64,000 nucleotides of DNA from Tillus elongatus (GCA_964006375.1 OZ023267.1:36157766-36221765); one strand, 5' to 3'. Positions 1-12,365 are shown, numbered from the stretch's first letter. The notes: generated from the letters alone by a model not told the origin. Made by a program: numbers and translations.

Positions 1-233
1 AATATACGTTTATGTGTTGTTTACGTATCTACTTTCAAGAGAAACGTTAAATTATCAAACTATTAATCAAAAGTCGGTCCCAGCCTTCAGAAAATTACGA
101 TTAATAATAAAAATGACAAAATTACCAGCTGCCAGGGGATTAAATGCTTGGACTGTCCAAACTTTCGTAAACATACTTTGAATAATTGTATTTTAATCGC
201 AAGCTCAAGCAAGACGATGTATAATTTATTTTC
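1..233. other. AT-rich sequence, nothing recognised
   Basis: No coding motif, repeat end or RNA gene seen. It ends in the (AAT)n tract that precedes the first LINE copy. Confidence 0.5.
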
Positions 234-711
234 CACAATAATAATAATAATAATACGAAAAATTCATCATGAAAATTCCTGGAGTGGTACATGACTGTTG
301 TAGATATTGTCACAGGGACCAGAGACCATGCAACATATAATTAAATACCGTAAAAGGCTGTCACAATCCGAATATCTTCACCGGCACAACCAAGTGACCA
401 AAATATTACCAGGAAATCACCCTCAAGCTTGGTTTGATTCGTGCGGCAGTACCATATTATAAATACACACGGCAAGTTGTGATCCAGTCAGCTGAGCATA
501 CCTGTATTATCACCGCACTCTTCTCGCTGACAGGAGAATACCCCAAAGGCGTAGATAGGTTTTTTTCTTGGGGAGGGTGTTCCAAAAATACAAAGGTAAA
601 CAAAATTACAAATACAAATGCTAAACAATGTATTGAATTAAAATAATTGAACAAAAAATTGCAAAAATATTAATAAAAAAGAAAATTGAATATTTAGCAC
701 ATTGGAAAACA

Positions 712-1055
712 AAAGTCTGGACGCACCAAGTGTGTTATGGTAGTGAATTTTCATGGAAATGATCTGCACCAAACATTTTTTATTAAATGCTTATAACTTT
801 TTTTGTAACATATATATCTTTTTGTATATAATTTAATGTTTATAACATAAACCTACATTACAAATTTGGTTACCATAGATCTGTTATTTTCGGAAACAAA
901 ACAATGTTCGAATTAAAATCCAAAATGGAAAACCTGATCCAATTTTTCTGGATAACGAACTTATCCAACCCACTTACAAAAGGAAGGTTCCTGCCAAATT
1001 ATACTAAATCGGACCATTGCTTTTTTGAGTTATAGTGTGAAATATTTCTACGAAT
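712..1055 (-). repeat. Helentron-like repeat, truncated
   Basis: It starts with the family 3' terminus read outward-in (AAAAGTCTGGACGCACCAAG), continues through GTAGTGAATTTTCAT and runs to the GAGTTATAGTGTGA point where other copies enter the (TA)n tract. Nothing beyond that point is present. Confidence 0.75.
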
Positions 1056-1070
1056 ATTCACTAAAAACAA

Positions 1071-1930
1071 TTAAAAAATCAAACTCGAAATAGTAGTTAG
1101 TAATGCCAGGGTTCTCTTTTTTGTTTGTTTCGCAAATCGCTCCAAAACCTTTTCGTCATTTGTGAGAATGCTCTGATCCTCATGCATGAAGGCTAGTCTA
1201 TCTAACCTCTGTTGTCTCATTGTTAAGCTGAACCAAATTTTAAACGTTCTTAACGCGGAAAAATACTTTTCTGCAGATTCCACACTGGCAGACAAACCTG
1301 CAAAAAATCTCAGTGCGAGATGTACCTATATCACGAAATACTTCTTTATCAGATAATTTGAGAGTTTCAACAACTTCAACAAGCACCTGGAGACCTGTTG
1401 TTCTATTTTCTAACACAAAAATTCACCTGTACCTAAATCCGAATCCAACGTTACTCGTCGGACTCTTATTATTATTTTCCTATTCCAGCAAATATTTTGA
1501 TACATTTGCTTCTGAAGATGAAATGTTGTCGTCATTTTTTCTATTATAACTGCAGGAATGATATTTTCATTTTTAGGCAAAACATTTTTTAGTACCAAAA
1601 CGAAACTTGAGATCTTCCATGATGTTCTTTAATAGAGAAACGAAAATGCCAATGTCATAATATCTCTGAGGGGTTTCCCTTTGAACGTTAGTATGGTTGA
1701 AACATTAGTAAGACGTCTCTGTCTATAGTGTTTATACGAGGAAACCTTATGGAAATATTTAACTCATTGCGCAGTTTGACAATTTCTTCATACAATCTCG
1801 TGAAGCATCTATCTGCGCTCATACTTCTTTCTTTTAGCAGATCTAAAAGACAACGAACTGATTTCTCAGCATGTTTCCTTTTAAAAGTTAAAAAAAAATG
1901 CGAAAATGCAGGTCCAAGAAGCATATTCAC
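1071..1930 (-). pseudogene. hAT transposase remnant (ZMYM1-like)
   Basis: Minus-strand fragments match the C-terminal half of zinc-finger-MYM-type hAT transposases. An upstream piece reads RCLLDLLKERSMSADRCFTR and LYEEIVKLRNEL with an RFPRI motif. The C-terminal dimerisation region reads ESAEKYFSALRTFKIWFSLT then MRQQRLDRLAFMH. Frames are broken and the N-terminal half is missing, so it cannot be active. Confidence 0.75.
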
Positions 1931-2195
1931 AAAAAATTTTCAAGACTTTTACTTAAAACGAGATTTTCTCGTTTAAAAAAAAAATTCCGACCTAGTAATT
2001 TTTGCTCCCTCGGTCTTAGGGGGGGGGGGGTAATTACCCCCATTACCTCTCCCTTATCTACGCCCTTGCAATACCCTTCAATAGACCAGATATCACAATC
2101 TATAAGTCAGGCGAAACTGTGTTGCTGGTTGAAGTCGCGGTGCCGAACACAATATTCTTAAAACCGTAAAAGAGCGACAGAAATATGCTGTGTTA

Positions 2196-3069
2196 CGCCG
2201 GGTCCAGACCAAGCAGACAAAAAGTGAACACGATTTTGAGACAAAAACACGACAAAATTGCGACAAAATTTTAGGTATTCAGACGAGACAAAATTGAGAC
2301 AAACTGTCCACACCACAAATGTGCAACAAAATTCAGTTGTTGCGAATCAGTTGTTTAACCATGTGGCGTTTCCACCAGGAAGAAAATTTAAAAAATGAAG
2401 ATTAATTGCTAGCCGCCAGTTGTTATATCTTTATCTCCTCGCAAACGTTTTTGGATGAGACCAAGCTTAAAATAAATAAAAATTCACTAAAAAAAGCGAG
2501 AAAGTTATTTCATAAATAAATTGTTAGTTCAGTTACGTGAGGATGATATTGGACTAAGTGGTGAGATTCGTTCAAGCTTTAAGAATTTTCTAAGAATGTC
2601 CACCGAAGATTTCGAGAATCTGATACGCCTTGTTGGTCCTGCAGTTGCCAAAAGACATACTAACTATAGAAATGCTATAAGTGTAACAGAATGCTCTCTG
2701 TACAATTCTATTAGTTTGCAAGTATTTTCTGTGTTCCATTTATTTCCCCCCGACATTTTTCGCAAAGACACTAGTACTCCACTACACAACAACACAACAG
2801 AACTAAATATGTGTGATTTTCCACTGATTTATTGGTTTCCTACTTTTGTCAGCGCACACTGTCCACACTGCGCCGACAACTTGTCAAATATGCAAACAAA
2901 ACAGAGACCCTTTGATCTTTACCGACTCGATACGGGACTTGCAACTGTCTCCGAATTTGAAAACAAAACAAAAATGTTGCAAAAATGTATCGGATTTGTC
3001 GTCACTTTGTTGCGAAACATGAATGTCTTTGTCTTGTCGTTGTTTTGTCTGCTTGTTCTGGACCCGGCA
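2196..3069 (+). mobile_element. PIF/Harbinger element, internally deleted
   Basis: 27-bp inverted repeats match at 25 positions (CGCCGGGTCCAGACCAAGCA at the left, TGCCGGGTCCAGAACAAGCA at the right on minus). The TTA target duplication (2193-2195, 3070-3072) is the TWA type expected for PIF/Harbinger. It interrupts the LINE between KYAVL and LGFELRRLW. Length 874 bp; only an N-terminal transposase piece remains. Confidence 0.88.
2521..2694 (+). pseudogene. HARBI1-like transposase N-terminal fragment
   Basis: SFKNFLRMSTEDFENLIRLV followed by GPAVAKRHTNYRNAISVTE matches the N-terminal helical region of PIF/Harbinger nucleases (family pattern M..E.F..LL..V.P.I.K.DTN.R.AIS..ERL). The frame then runs into unrelated sequence and the DDE nuclease domain is absent. 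It lies within the 2196-3069 element. Confidence 0.75.
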
Positions 3070-3341
3070 TTAGGCTTCGAGCTAAGGAGACTGTGGTGTG
3101 GGAAAACTGTCCAGGTTGTTTCTGTTGTCGTTTCAAATACAGGAATTATATCGAAACAACTACCCCAAAAAATCGCTGTCTTAAAATGTCAGAAGGCTGT
3201 TATCTTAAGAACATGTCACATAGTCCGGAAATGCTTGCGTAATAACTACCAGTGATGTACATAGCAGTAGAGTCATCGCATCATTGTCTAGTGGAAACCG
3301 GGTATACACCTAATTAATAATAATAATAATAATAATAATAA

Positions 3342-3881
3342 TTAATAAATAAAAACTCAGGATACAGGTTGTACTGGGATCAGACCGTGCTCACAGACCA
3401 ACGAGTTACCCACAACAGACCAGATATAATAATAGTGGATGAGTCGTGCAACCAAGTAACGCTGATTGATGTGGCCATCCTGAATATTAATAATCTAGAG
3501 ATAAAGTACAACGAGAAGATGATTAAGTACAGAGACCTCGAAAAACAAGTAAAGAGACAGGGGAAGGCAGGTACTGTCCGAGTGATTCCAATAGTCAACT
3601 GGTGCTGTTCCTAAAAATCTTCGAGAGAACATTAAGAGACTGGGTCTTGGAGAGCATCTTTATAATATTATGCAGAAGGCGGTAATACTTGCAACTGCCC
3701 ACACCGTGCGGGGATTCCTGGGAAATGAGGATATGTCGCGTGGTCGTTCAGGGCTCGACAACTTGGAAAGAGCTCCATCTGAGCTCAGTCCCTTTGGTAT
3801 CTGAGATACCTGGGATAACTGAATGTTCCACTATAAGGGAGTGTGAAAGCCCTTCAGGCTAAAGTCGATAATAATAATATT
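3342..3881 (+). mobile_element. R4/Dong-like LINE, 5'-truncated copy 1
   Basis: It begins abruptly in the endonuclease region (LYWDQTVLTDQRV, NRPDIIIVDESC, LIDVAILNINNLEIKYNEK) and continues ...RVIPIV. A short 3' UTR ends in GATAATAATAATATT. The PD...D-V-A segment is the PD-(D/E)XK motif. The frame breaks after about 80 codons. Confidence 0.8.
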
Positions 3882-4868
3882 AAAAGAAAGTGAAATACAG
3901 AGTCACCATCGTACTGGTCAAGACAAGCTGCAATCTTGGATGCAGAAGTCTATCCATAGGCGACATCTGAACGAGACCTCCCAGGCACATGTCGACAAAT
4001 TGATGTCGAACTCCTGGTTGGTGTCCGGACAGATGTTTCCAGAGACAAGGGTTTTTGCTGGCCATACAAGATCAGGCCATCACAACAAGAAACTACTTGA
4101 AGTATATAGTTGGAGATAATTCGGTTCAAGATGACAAACGTAGATTTGGGTTTCATTCATCAGAGACTATCCAGCACATCACTGGAGCATGTCAATCATT
4201 TGCTGCAACAGAGTATAAAGAAAGGCACAAAGCAATTGCGATAATACTTCATCAAGAACTGGCTCTGAAACTGTAACTTTTAAATCTTAGTAAGGTGCCC
4301 TACTATAGATACACTTCTGAGCCTGTTCTAGAAAACTCAGGATACAGGCTGCACTGGAATCTGACCGTGCTCACAGACCAACGAGTTGCCCACAACAGGC
4401 CAGGTACAATAATAGTGGATAAGTCCTGCAAGCAAGCGGCGCCGATTGATGTGGCCATTCCGAATACTAATAATCTAGAGATAAACTACAACGAGAAGAT
4501 CATTGAGAACAAAGACCTTGAGATGGTAGTAAAAAGAAAGTGAAGGGCAGATAGTGTCCGAGTGATTCCAATAGTCATGTCGTCAACTGGTGTGGTTCCT
4601 AAGAATCTTTAAGATGCCATTAAGAGACTGGGTCTTGGAGAGCACCTTTATAAAGTTATGCAGAAGGCGGTAATACTTGCAACTACCCACACCGTGCGGA
4701 GATTCTTGGGATATGAAGATGTGTCGCGTTGTCGTTCAAGATCAGATAAATTAAAAAGGGCTCCATCTGAGCTCAATCCCTTTGGTATCTGAGATACCTG
4801 GGATGAGTGAATGTTCCCTTTGAGGGAGTTTGAAAACCATTCGGGCTAAAGGCATAATAAGAATAGAT
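3882..4868 (+). mobile_element. R4/Dong-like LINE, 5'-truncated copy 2
   Basis: The longest of the three tandem copies. It starts upstream of the finger region (SETIQHITGACQSF, EYKERHKAIAIILHQELALK), then YYRYTSEPVLENSGYRL and the endonuclease motif NRPGTIIVDKS ... PIDVAIPNTNNLEINYNEK, then the same 3' UTR. The first finger cysteines are mutated (RRFG in place of CRxCG). It carries frameshifts and is non-functional. Confidence 0.8.
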
Positions 4869-5432
4869 AAAAGAATAATAAATACTAGAGATACACTTCT
4901 GGGTCTGTTCTAGAAGACTCAGGATAGAGGTTGTACTGGGACTGGTCTGTGTTGACAGGCCAAACGAGTTGCCCACAACAGGCCAGGTATAATAATTATG
5001 GATAAATTCTGCAAGCAAGTGAAGCTGATTAATGTGACCATTCCGAATACTAATAATCTAGAGATAAAGTACAATGAGAAGATCTTTAACCACAGAAACC
5101 TCGAGATGCAAGTAAAGAGATAGCGGAGGGCTGATAGTTTCCGAGTGATTCCAATAGTCATGTCGTCTGGTTCTTAAGAATCTTCTTTAAGAGACTGGTC
5201 CTTGGAGAACACCTTTATAAGGTTGAAGGTTATACAGAAGGCGGTACTACTTGCAACTGCCCACGCCGTGCGGAGATTCCTGGGAAATGAGGATGTGTCT
5301 CGTTGTCGTTCAGGGCCCGATAACTTGAAAAGGGCTCCATCTGAGCTCAGTCCCTTTGGTATCTAGGATACCTGAGATGAGTGAAGATTCCCATTTGAGG
5401 AAGTGGGAAAACCCTTCTGGCTAATAATCTAA
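4869..5432 (+). mobile_element. R4/Dong-like LINE, 5'-truncated copy 3
   Basis: Starts after an AATAATAAATA tract at the RYTSGSVLEDSG region and repeats the endonuclease segment and 3' UTR of copies 1 and 2. Several frame breaks. It ends near CTTCTGGCTAATAATCTAAA. Confidence 0.78.
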
Positions 5433-6029
5433 AGTGGGAAGAAGGGGAAGGAAAAGTATACATTCTACTCACACGATCTGGATGTATGTCTGGGTTGATT
5501 TTCCTTCTCCTTTTAGCTTTTAATTGGGCGGGTCAGGAAGGTCAGTTGGGAAGATTGTGTGAAAACAGCACCTCAGGGAGCTCTTTTATTTGGTTAAAAC
5601 GGCAAAAAACTCAAGAGTTGCGAGCCATGTTAATTATCCCGATAAGTCATTACGCATGCGGAAGCCCGAAAGCCAAAGTAGAATTGGTATCGCTAGAAAC
5701 TAGTGGTTTAACCTCTTTGAGAAAGGCAAAGATTCAAAGCATAGAAAACTGCTCTGTGATATTCATCCATGACCCTTGTGCCCAAATCATATGACACTTA
5801 TTGAAAATGCACACAAAAGGTTCTTGCATTATGCCTTACTAGCTCATAAAATTGGAGATTTATGAATATAATTAACTTTCTTCAAAACTGAAATGCCAAA
5901 TTACAGAGTCCACGATTGTATTCTGAAAAGCAACGAATCCTAATATCATTATGCTATTCTCAAATCCTCGTTCACTTGATAAGGCTAGGTGATTCTGATT
6001 TTCCAATAAAACGTTTAAGCTCCTGAATT
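5433..6029. other. unclassified AT-rich spacer
   Basis: A 102-codon open stretch (5486-5794) has no motif I recognise and atypical composition for a host exon. No repeat terminus or RNA gene seen. Confidence 0.4.
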
Positions 6030-7356
6030 TAGTTAATTTTGTTTAAAAAAATTCATTAGCGAGGAAATCCCGACTTAAATTTTGAAAAAATTTCCTCGAA
6101 TGAGCTCAGGCTAGGCCTCCTAGAAGCCATATCCAATTTCAATTTTTATATGTATACATATTATATATATGGGCCGATTTTGATGAATTTTCTGAGTACC
6201 TTCCTTCTGGAAGTGGCTTGGATAAGTTTGTTAGCCAGGAAAATGCGCACAGGTTTTCCCAGAAAATGTTGTTTTCTTCCGGAAAAAATTATATCTCCGG
6301 AAATAACAAAGTAAGGGTAACCAAATTTGGTACGCGTGTGTTTGTATTATGAAGAGTAAACCATGTGCCAAAATTTAGACCTGTAAGTTTAAAGACAAAA
6401 AGTTACAGGCATTTAAAGAAAAAAAATTGGGGTGTTCCTCAAAACGTCAAAATCGCGATTTGAAACGTCAAAATTGGCAACATTAGGCAAGGAATCTGAA
6501 ACAAATACGGATTCTGTAAAGAAAATGTCGCAAGAAGAGTGTTCTGCAAACCCTTAAGTTTCAGCTTCAACCGTCATTGTCCCTTATTCTACCAATATAT
6601 TTCCAGAAATTTCATTTCAAATACACCCTTCCTTTGATGCTTTGCCGGTAGTTTTTGTTAAATTTATGGTTTAACGGTCTATAATTTTTAGCTAATTTTC
6701 GTGAAAAAAAAATCGTTATTGAGACCGCAACTTTTGAATTTTAAAAATATTTGTTCAAATTAGCGCAAACTAGGCCCACTAGATTCCATATCCGGGTTTA
6801 GTTTGAGTTTTTATCTGTTTACATATATACAGGGTGACGCAATTTCTACGGTAAAGCTCAATATAATTGTTATTTAACAAGATACGAGAAAAAGTTGTAT
6901 ACGTTAATTATAGGGTGCATTGAGCTGCATCTTATAAAATTATTTTGACAATCACAGATGGTCCATAAGTCGTTGGTGATACCTACAATTTTTTTCGAAC
7001 ACCCTTATATTATTGTATTTTTGCATTTTTTTAACGAAATACGATTCATGGTTGTAAGAAAAAAAATCGAGACGCAGTAAGTGCGCTTTTGTAGCGAATT
7101 TTCATTAAATGCTTCGAATTTCAATAACTCAAATTGCTGTTAACCTAAGGTTTGCTATTTTCAGAAAAGTTTTGTACATTTTCAAACAATAAGTAATTTT
7201 GATAAAATATGGTACATTGTTTCTACTATAAAGGCTATACCGGTAACCAGATTGATGCCTGCTTGCATTAGGGAGACATATTTACTCTTAAAAACATTTT
7301 TATGAAAATTGACTTCCATAGCGCACTGGCTGCGTCTAGACTTTTAATAAGTGCAC
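6030..7356 (+). repeat. Helentron-like repeat, long subfamily
   Basis: A 5' block near 6040 (AAAAAAATTCATTAGCGAGG), the CCATATCC box, a short TATATATAT tract and the GGGCCGATTTTGATGAA block. A second half (6655-7356) includes ACATATATACAGGGTGACGC and ends in the 3' terminus (GCACTGGCTGCGTCTAGACT). About 290 bp before the 3' end lies an inverted copy of that terminus (7066-7110). Confidence 0.75.
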
Positions 7357-7639
7357 TTTAAAGAAGCGCTTTGTGGTGAAAATAATTTGGTTTATTACTC
7401 AACACCGATTTCTCTTTATCCCAAAGCGTAGTTAGTCATAAAAATATCTAAATTTCGTTTTTTTTTTTGCAGGGAAAGTGATAAATCAGTATTACTTAAC
7501 GTCATCCTTGTGAAGAGTCCATTGTCTTTTGCACATTTTAAAGTCAATAAATTTTATTTTTACAGTTGTGTATATGTGTAGGATAATATTAATTATAGTT
7601 ACAAAAAGGAATAGCCACATTGATTTTTTTCTTTCTTTT

Positions 7640-7945
7640 AACTTCGGTCTATTTCCGCGACTATGGCCAATCACCGACGCCAGGGAGCAGTTTCGCCTCA
7701 CTATCCTGGAATTTTTGCCGAACCCCTGCCTTTCTGTGAGGAGAGTAGGGATCTTTAACGTGCCCAACATCACATGGACACGGGACCGACGGCTTTACGC
7801 CCCTTCTGAAGGGCGGAACGTGCAGACATTCAACTTGCTCAAATACAATGCCAGAACCTCGATTGATGATGTACAGTATGTACTGAAAAAGTGAAAGGAG
7901 AAGGCTGGGGTCGAAACCGGTACCCTTCGGTTCAGAGACACATGT
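7640..7945 (-). repeat. tRNA-derived SINE
   Basis: Same family as 10665-11018. Minus-strand reading gives CTGAACCGAAGGGTACCGGT, then TACTGAAAAAGTGAAAGG and the conserved body GCCGTCGGTCCCGTGTCC ... GTTGGGCACGTTAAAGATCC. The tRNA head is cut off by the LINE tail that follows at 7946. Confidence 0.75.
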
Positions 7946-8330
7946 CAAATTCAAATTCAAATTCAACAAGCTTTATTATCTAATATAGTTTAAATACAAA
8001 AATATGTACAAGTTAAAATAAAAAATGTTACAATGCTCCAGCTATAAAGCTTATACACTGTCGTCTAACTTAATCTAGTAACATTTCCTTATGAGGTAGT
8101 TTCCTGATTACTTAGGGTCTAACATTATCTATGTTTATTTTATTTATTATTATTATAACACAGGAAAAAAGCTATTGTAAAAAAACCTTGTTTTCGTTTG
8201 CGTTTTTTTTTTACATTTTCATCTACACAAAGATGTTTAGTTTTACTATAATATATTTGGGATTTATATTAACAATAATTCTATTTTATTAAAGACTAAA
8301 TATAACAACCTATGTACTTCTACTTTAATC
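7946..8330 (-). repeat. probable LINE 3' end fragment
   Basis: On the minus strand it ends AATAAAGCTTGTTGAATTTG and a (GAATTT)n tail, a common arthropod LINE 3' terminus. The rest is AT-rich without coding motifs. It abuts the truncated SINE head. Confidence 0.45.
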
Positions 8331-8405
8331 TATTAATTGCTGTATTTAGAAAGTGTGGTTATAATATGGTAAGTGCTAGAATTTATTATTAATAATATTT
8401 GTGTT

Positions 8406-9416
<1,011 letters not shown>

Positions 9417-9459
9417 AACTGATACAGAAACAACGATAATCCTTGATATGGAAGTTTAT

Positions 9460-9715
9460 GTTTTAGGCGAAAATCTATGGTGTTTTGCTTGTATTTTGCA
9501 ATGTCTTACAGAACAATGTTATTATCTAGTTGTGTGGAGTAAAATTTTTCTGCTTCTTCTTTGATTTTATCAATGATAAGTGGCATGTTAGTAATTTTAT
9601 CTAATTCGCTAATTCTTGTCTATCTAGTTTTATTTAGGATCAATCTCAGGCATTTATTTTGATATATTTGTAATTTTTTGGTGTGAGTTTTTGCCGCGCC
9701 GCCACATAGATTTTA
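9460..9715 (-). pseudogene. LINE reverse-transcriptase C-terminal fragment
   Basis: On the minus strand one frame reads GGAAKTHTKKLQIYQNKCLR, then LILNKTR, stop, TRISELDKITNMPL and EEAEKFYSTQLDNNI, with a second stop after IVL. The pattern AKTH.KKLQ..QNK.LR is typical of the post-RT region of Jockey-type LINEs. Two stop codons make it a dead fragment. Confidence 0.72.
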
Positions 9716-10664
9716 ATTATAAATATTTTAGCATAAATCTCAGAGTAAAATAACGCTAGTTATATAAACCAGTTGTAAAATGTGATTAAAATGTCGGTAA
9801 TTCATTTTTTTGTATGGTTTAATAGAGTTTAAAATTTACATGAAATTTAAACAACACCTACATAAGACTTCCTAGAAAAATAGTGTCAATGTTACTGAAA
9901 CAATAGACTGTTAAATAAAAATATGCATTCGGGTCTTTGCAAATCATGAATAACGTGCGTGGGCACAGTAGCAACACGATGTACTCGTAATACTAAAACT
10001 GAAAGTTTAATTTGAATAGCATATTTTCACTTAAACGTGTAAGTTATTATGTAAATATACGGGTGTTCAAGAAGTAATTATATATAAGCAAGTATTATCT
10101 CAGTCTAAGGTGGTATCGCCTTGTCGTCGCTATTATCTTTGGCTAAATGGTAATATTTTGATACCAAGAACCCACGATACAATCACTAGAGACATGATAC
10201 TTCCGCTACCTATCTCGGTACAGCTAAGCGCATGACGTCATGTGGAGAGTTTTAATGGCGTGTGACTCTTCGCGATTACGAAACTATTGATTTTTATTAG
10301 ATTTTATAAATGCATTTTGTGATTTTTTGTGCATGCAGTTAGAGTAATTTTTGTGGTTAAAATACTACAATGACATGATGGTGAAATCAAGTTTATGACG
10401 GTTCATTGTGTTCACGCTCTCTGCAAATATATTTACTGCTTTACAAGTTTGAGTAGACTCAATGTTAATTATACGTAGTAATTGGTTTTTTTGCTTATAA
10501 AGGAATGTGATATAAAAATCAAAAAATTTCGAGACCAGTGGTGAATTTTCATAAGAATTGTACACTATTATTATACGGCATTTTACTAAAGTTAATACTT
10601 AAACTTACACAGACCATGAAGATTGATTTTAGAGTTCCTAGTCCGCGCACAGTTGTTGTGTGTG
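9716..10664. other. unclassified AT-rich sequence
   Basis: No coding or repeat motif recognised. A CRE-like palindrome CATGACGTCATG lies near 10232, without a supported gene nearby. Confidence 0.4.
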
Positions 10665-11018
10665 TTTTAGTTCCTTTAACGTCGGCCTATTTCCGCTACT
10701 ATGGCCAATCATCGACGCCAGGGAGCAGTTTCACCTCACTATCCTGGAAATTTTTGCCGATCCCCTGCCTTTCTGTAAGGAGGGTAGGGATCTTTAACGT
10801 GCCCAACATCACATGGACACGGGACCGACGGCTTTACGCCCCCTCCGAAGGGCGTAACGTGCAGACATTCAACTTGCTCAAATACAATGCCAGAACCTCG
10901 GTTGATGTTAATTTACAGTTTGTACTGAAAAAGTGAAAGGAGTATCCTGCGATCGAACCCAGTACCCTTCGGTTCAGAGGCACACGTTCTTACCTCTGAA
11001 CCACCGAGGTTCTCCGCA
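10665..11018 (-). repeat. tRNA-derived SINE, full head and body
   Basis: Minus-strand head: CTCGGTGGTTCAGAGGTAAG (A-box-like) and GGGTTCGATCGCAG (B box), resembling tRNA-Gly or tRNA-Asp. The body carries GGCGTAAAGCCGTCGGTCCC and ...GGGCACGTTAAAGATCCC. Shared with 7640-7945 and 18942-19168, so it is a repeat and not a tRNA gene. Confidence 0.8.
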
Positions 11019-11509
11019 CACATTTGTAGAATTTCTTCGAAAGTGTTACCATCGATATATCTCTATTATCAAAAAAATCTTGGGTTCTAACTCCTTTTGA
11101 GAAAAATGTCCAAAACTCAATTTTATATGAAGCTAGAAAATTAAGTTTTGCTATATCTGTAGATATTGCAAGTATCTTTAAAAGAAACTTGTATTACAAA
11201 TTTCAATAAAGTTACAAAAGATTTCCAGAACGAAACTTAATTCATATTTAGAAAAGTAAAGTATCAGCCAAATTATAAACGTAGCAGTTATTTTTCCTGT
11301 TTAATCGCCAGAATGATTTCGTTTTAGTCAACCTAATCAAACCGGTTTTTCGATATCAACAATAACAAAATGTCTGCTGAAAATTATAATTTCATACTCA
11401 AAGGTGACAAAGTTATTGAGGCGTTTTAAACAAAAATGGGAGCTTATTCAAAACGTATGAAATCTATGCACTATTGTTTGTCAAAATGTCAAAAAAAACA
11501 TACATTCGT
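11019..11509. other. unclassified AT-rich sequence
   Basis: Nothing recognised on either strand. Confidence 0.4.
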
Positions 11510-11514
11510 CGAGC

Positions 11515-11592
11515 TGAAATCTATCACATGACCTTAGGCGTAGAATACAACAACGCTACCACTGAACCACCTAAGGATACGTTAACTAACGT
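11515..11592 (-). repeat. degenerate tRNA-like SINE head
   Basis: Minus strand: CCTTAGGTGGTTCAGTGGTA is close to the 5' half of tRNA-Gly, including an A box. The B-box position has diverged to GGTCATGTGAT. No tRNA fold is retained, so it is a SINE relic and not a gene. Confidence 0.5.
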
Positions 11593-11887
11593 TTTGTGTG
11601 CATGATACTCAACACCGGCTTCATGCCCAGTATATTATACTAAAAGTATGTACACGTAACAATTAATTACAGAATTAGTAGAATTGCCATTGAAACACAT
11701 TCCACGACTCTTTCGCTCTTGTATGACGTCTTATGTTTAAGTTTAAAGATAAAAGAAACTATTTTAGAATCTTGATTAAGAAAAAATTAAAAGGCTTTCA
11801 CTACCAGACAACTGTTTTATTCTTAACCATACGCGTTTATTATTGAGCCATCCTCAGGGGTTTAGACTGTTTCCTGCCTCAGTTACA

Positions 11888-12365
11888 GAAAAGGGCTATA
11901 TGAAATGTTGCCAAAGTTTGGTTTTTCATCCATTGTCTTCAGGATTCCACACAAAAACTGCTTAAAACAAGAAGGCAGGAACTTCACAACACTCGAAGAA
12001 ATCAGAGGATGAATGCAAAATGACCCTTATTTCATAGTTTTTAATTTTATCAGACGAACAAAATGGAGTCTCTAACATGGATCTTCAGAGACCTAACTGC
12101 AAAATGCATTTTCTAACATGGATCTTCAGAGACCTAACTGTAAAATGCATTTTACAGTTACGTCTCTGAAGATCCATGTTAGACTCCATTTTGTTCGTCT
12201 GATAAAATTAAAAACTAGGAAATAAGCGTAATTTTGCATTCATCCTCTGATTTCTTCGAGTCTTGTGATGTTCCTGCCTTCTTGTTTTAAGCAGTTTTTG
12301 TGTGGAATCCTGGAAACAATGGATGATAAACCAAACTTTGGCAACATTTTATATAGCACTTGGCG
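11888..12365. repeat. large foldback palindrome
   Basis: Two arms of roughly 215-260 bp meet at 12147/12148 in the palindrome AACTGTAAAATGCATTTTAC. The arms share GCCAAAGTTTGG, AAACTGCTTAAAACAAGAAG and AACAAAATGGAGTCT at high identity. The left arm carries an extra ~45-bp tandem duplication of CTAACATGGATCTTCAGAGA. Transcription would yield a long hairpin. Confidence 0.9.

Larger units (their letters stand above)
544..2068 (-). mobile_element. hAT transposon remnant
   Basis: Terminal inverted repeats CAAAGGCGTAGATAGG (from 544) and CAAGGGCGTAGATAAGG (from 2068, minus strand). The flanks are a one-mismatch 8-bp duplication, GAATACCC (536-543) and CAATACCC (2069-2076). It lies inside the R4/Dong-like LINE and itself contains a truncated Helentron-like repeat (712-1055). 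Confidence 0.85.
234..3341 (+). mobile_element. R4/Dong-like LINE C-terminal fragment, twice interrupted
   Basis: The fragment sits between a TAA-type repeat (234-253) and another at 3316-3341. LINE pieces are about 255-543, 2069-2195 and 3070-3312. Translated in sections they give a CCHC-like finger (CRYCHRDQ ... MQHII), EYLHRHNQVTKI, AAVPYYKYT, then NRPDITIYKSGE ... VEVAVPNT (a PD-(D/E)XK endonuclease signature) and VVSVVVSNTGIISK ... QKAVILRTCHIVRK. This order (finger then restriction-like endonuclease at the C-terminus) is typical of R2/R4-type non-LTR elements. It is a broken, 5'-truncated copy, interrupted by a hAT and a Harbinger. Confidence 0.75.

Noticed and set aside
5486..5794. 102-codon open frame
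   Set aside because: No recognised motif, no splice or promoter support, and it lies beside decayed LINE copies.
10226..10240. CRE-like CATGACGTCATG as a promoter
   Set aside because: Single palindromic site with no gene or core promoter nearby; likely chance.
10940..11018. Possible tRNA gene (A and B boxes)
   Set aside because: The acceptor stem does not close and the sequence is part of a dispersed SINE with other copies in the window.
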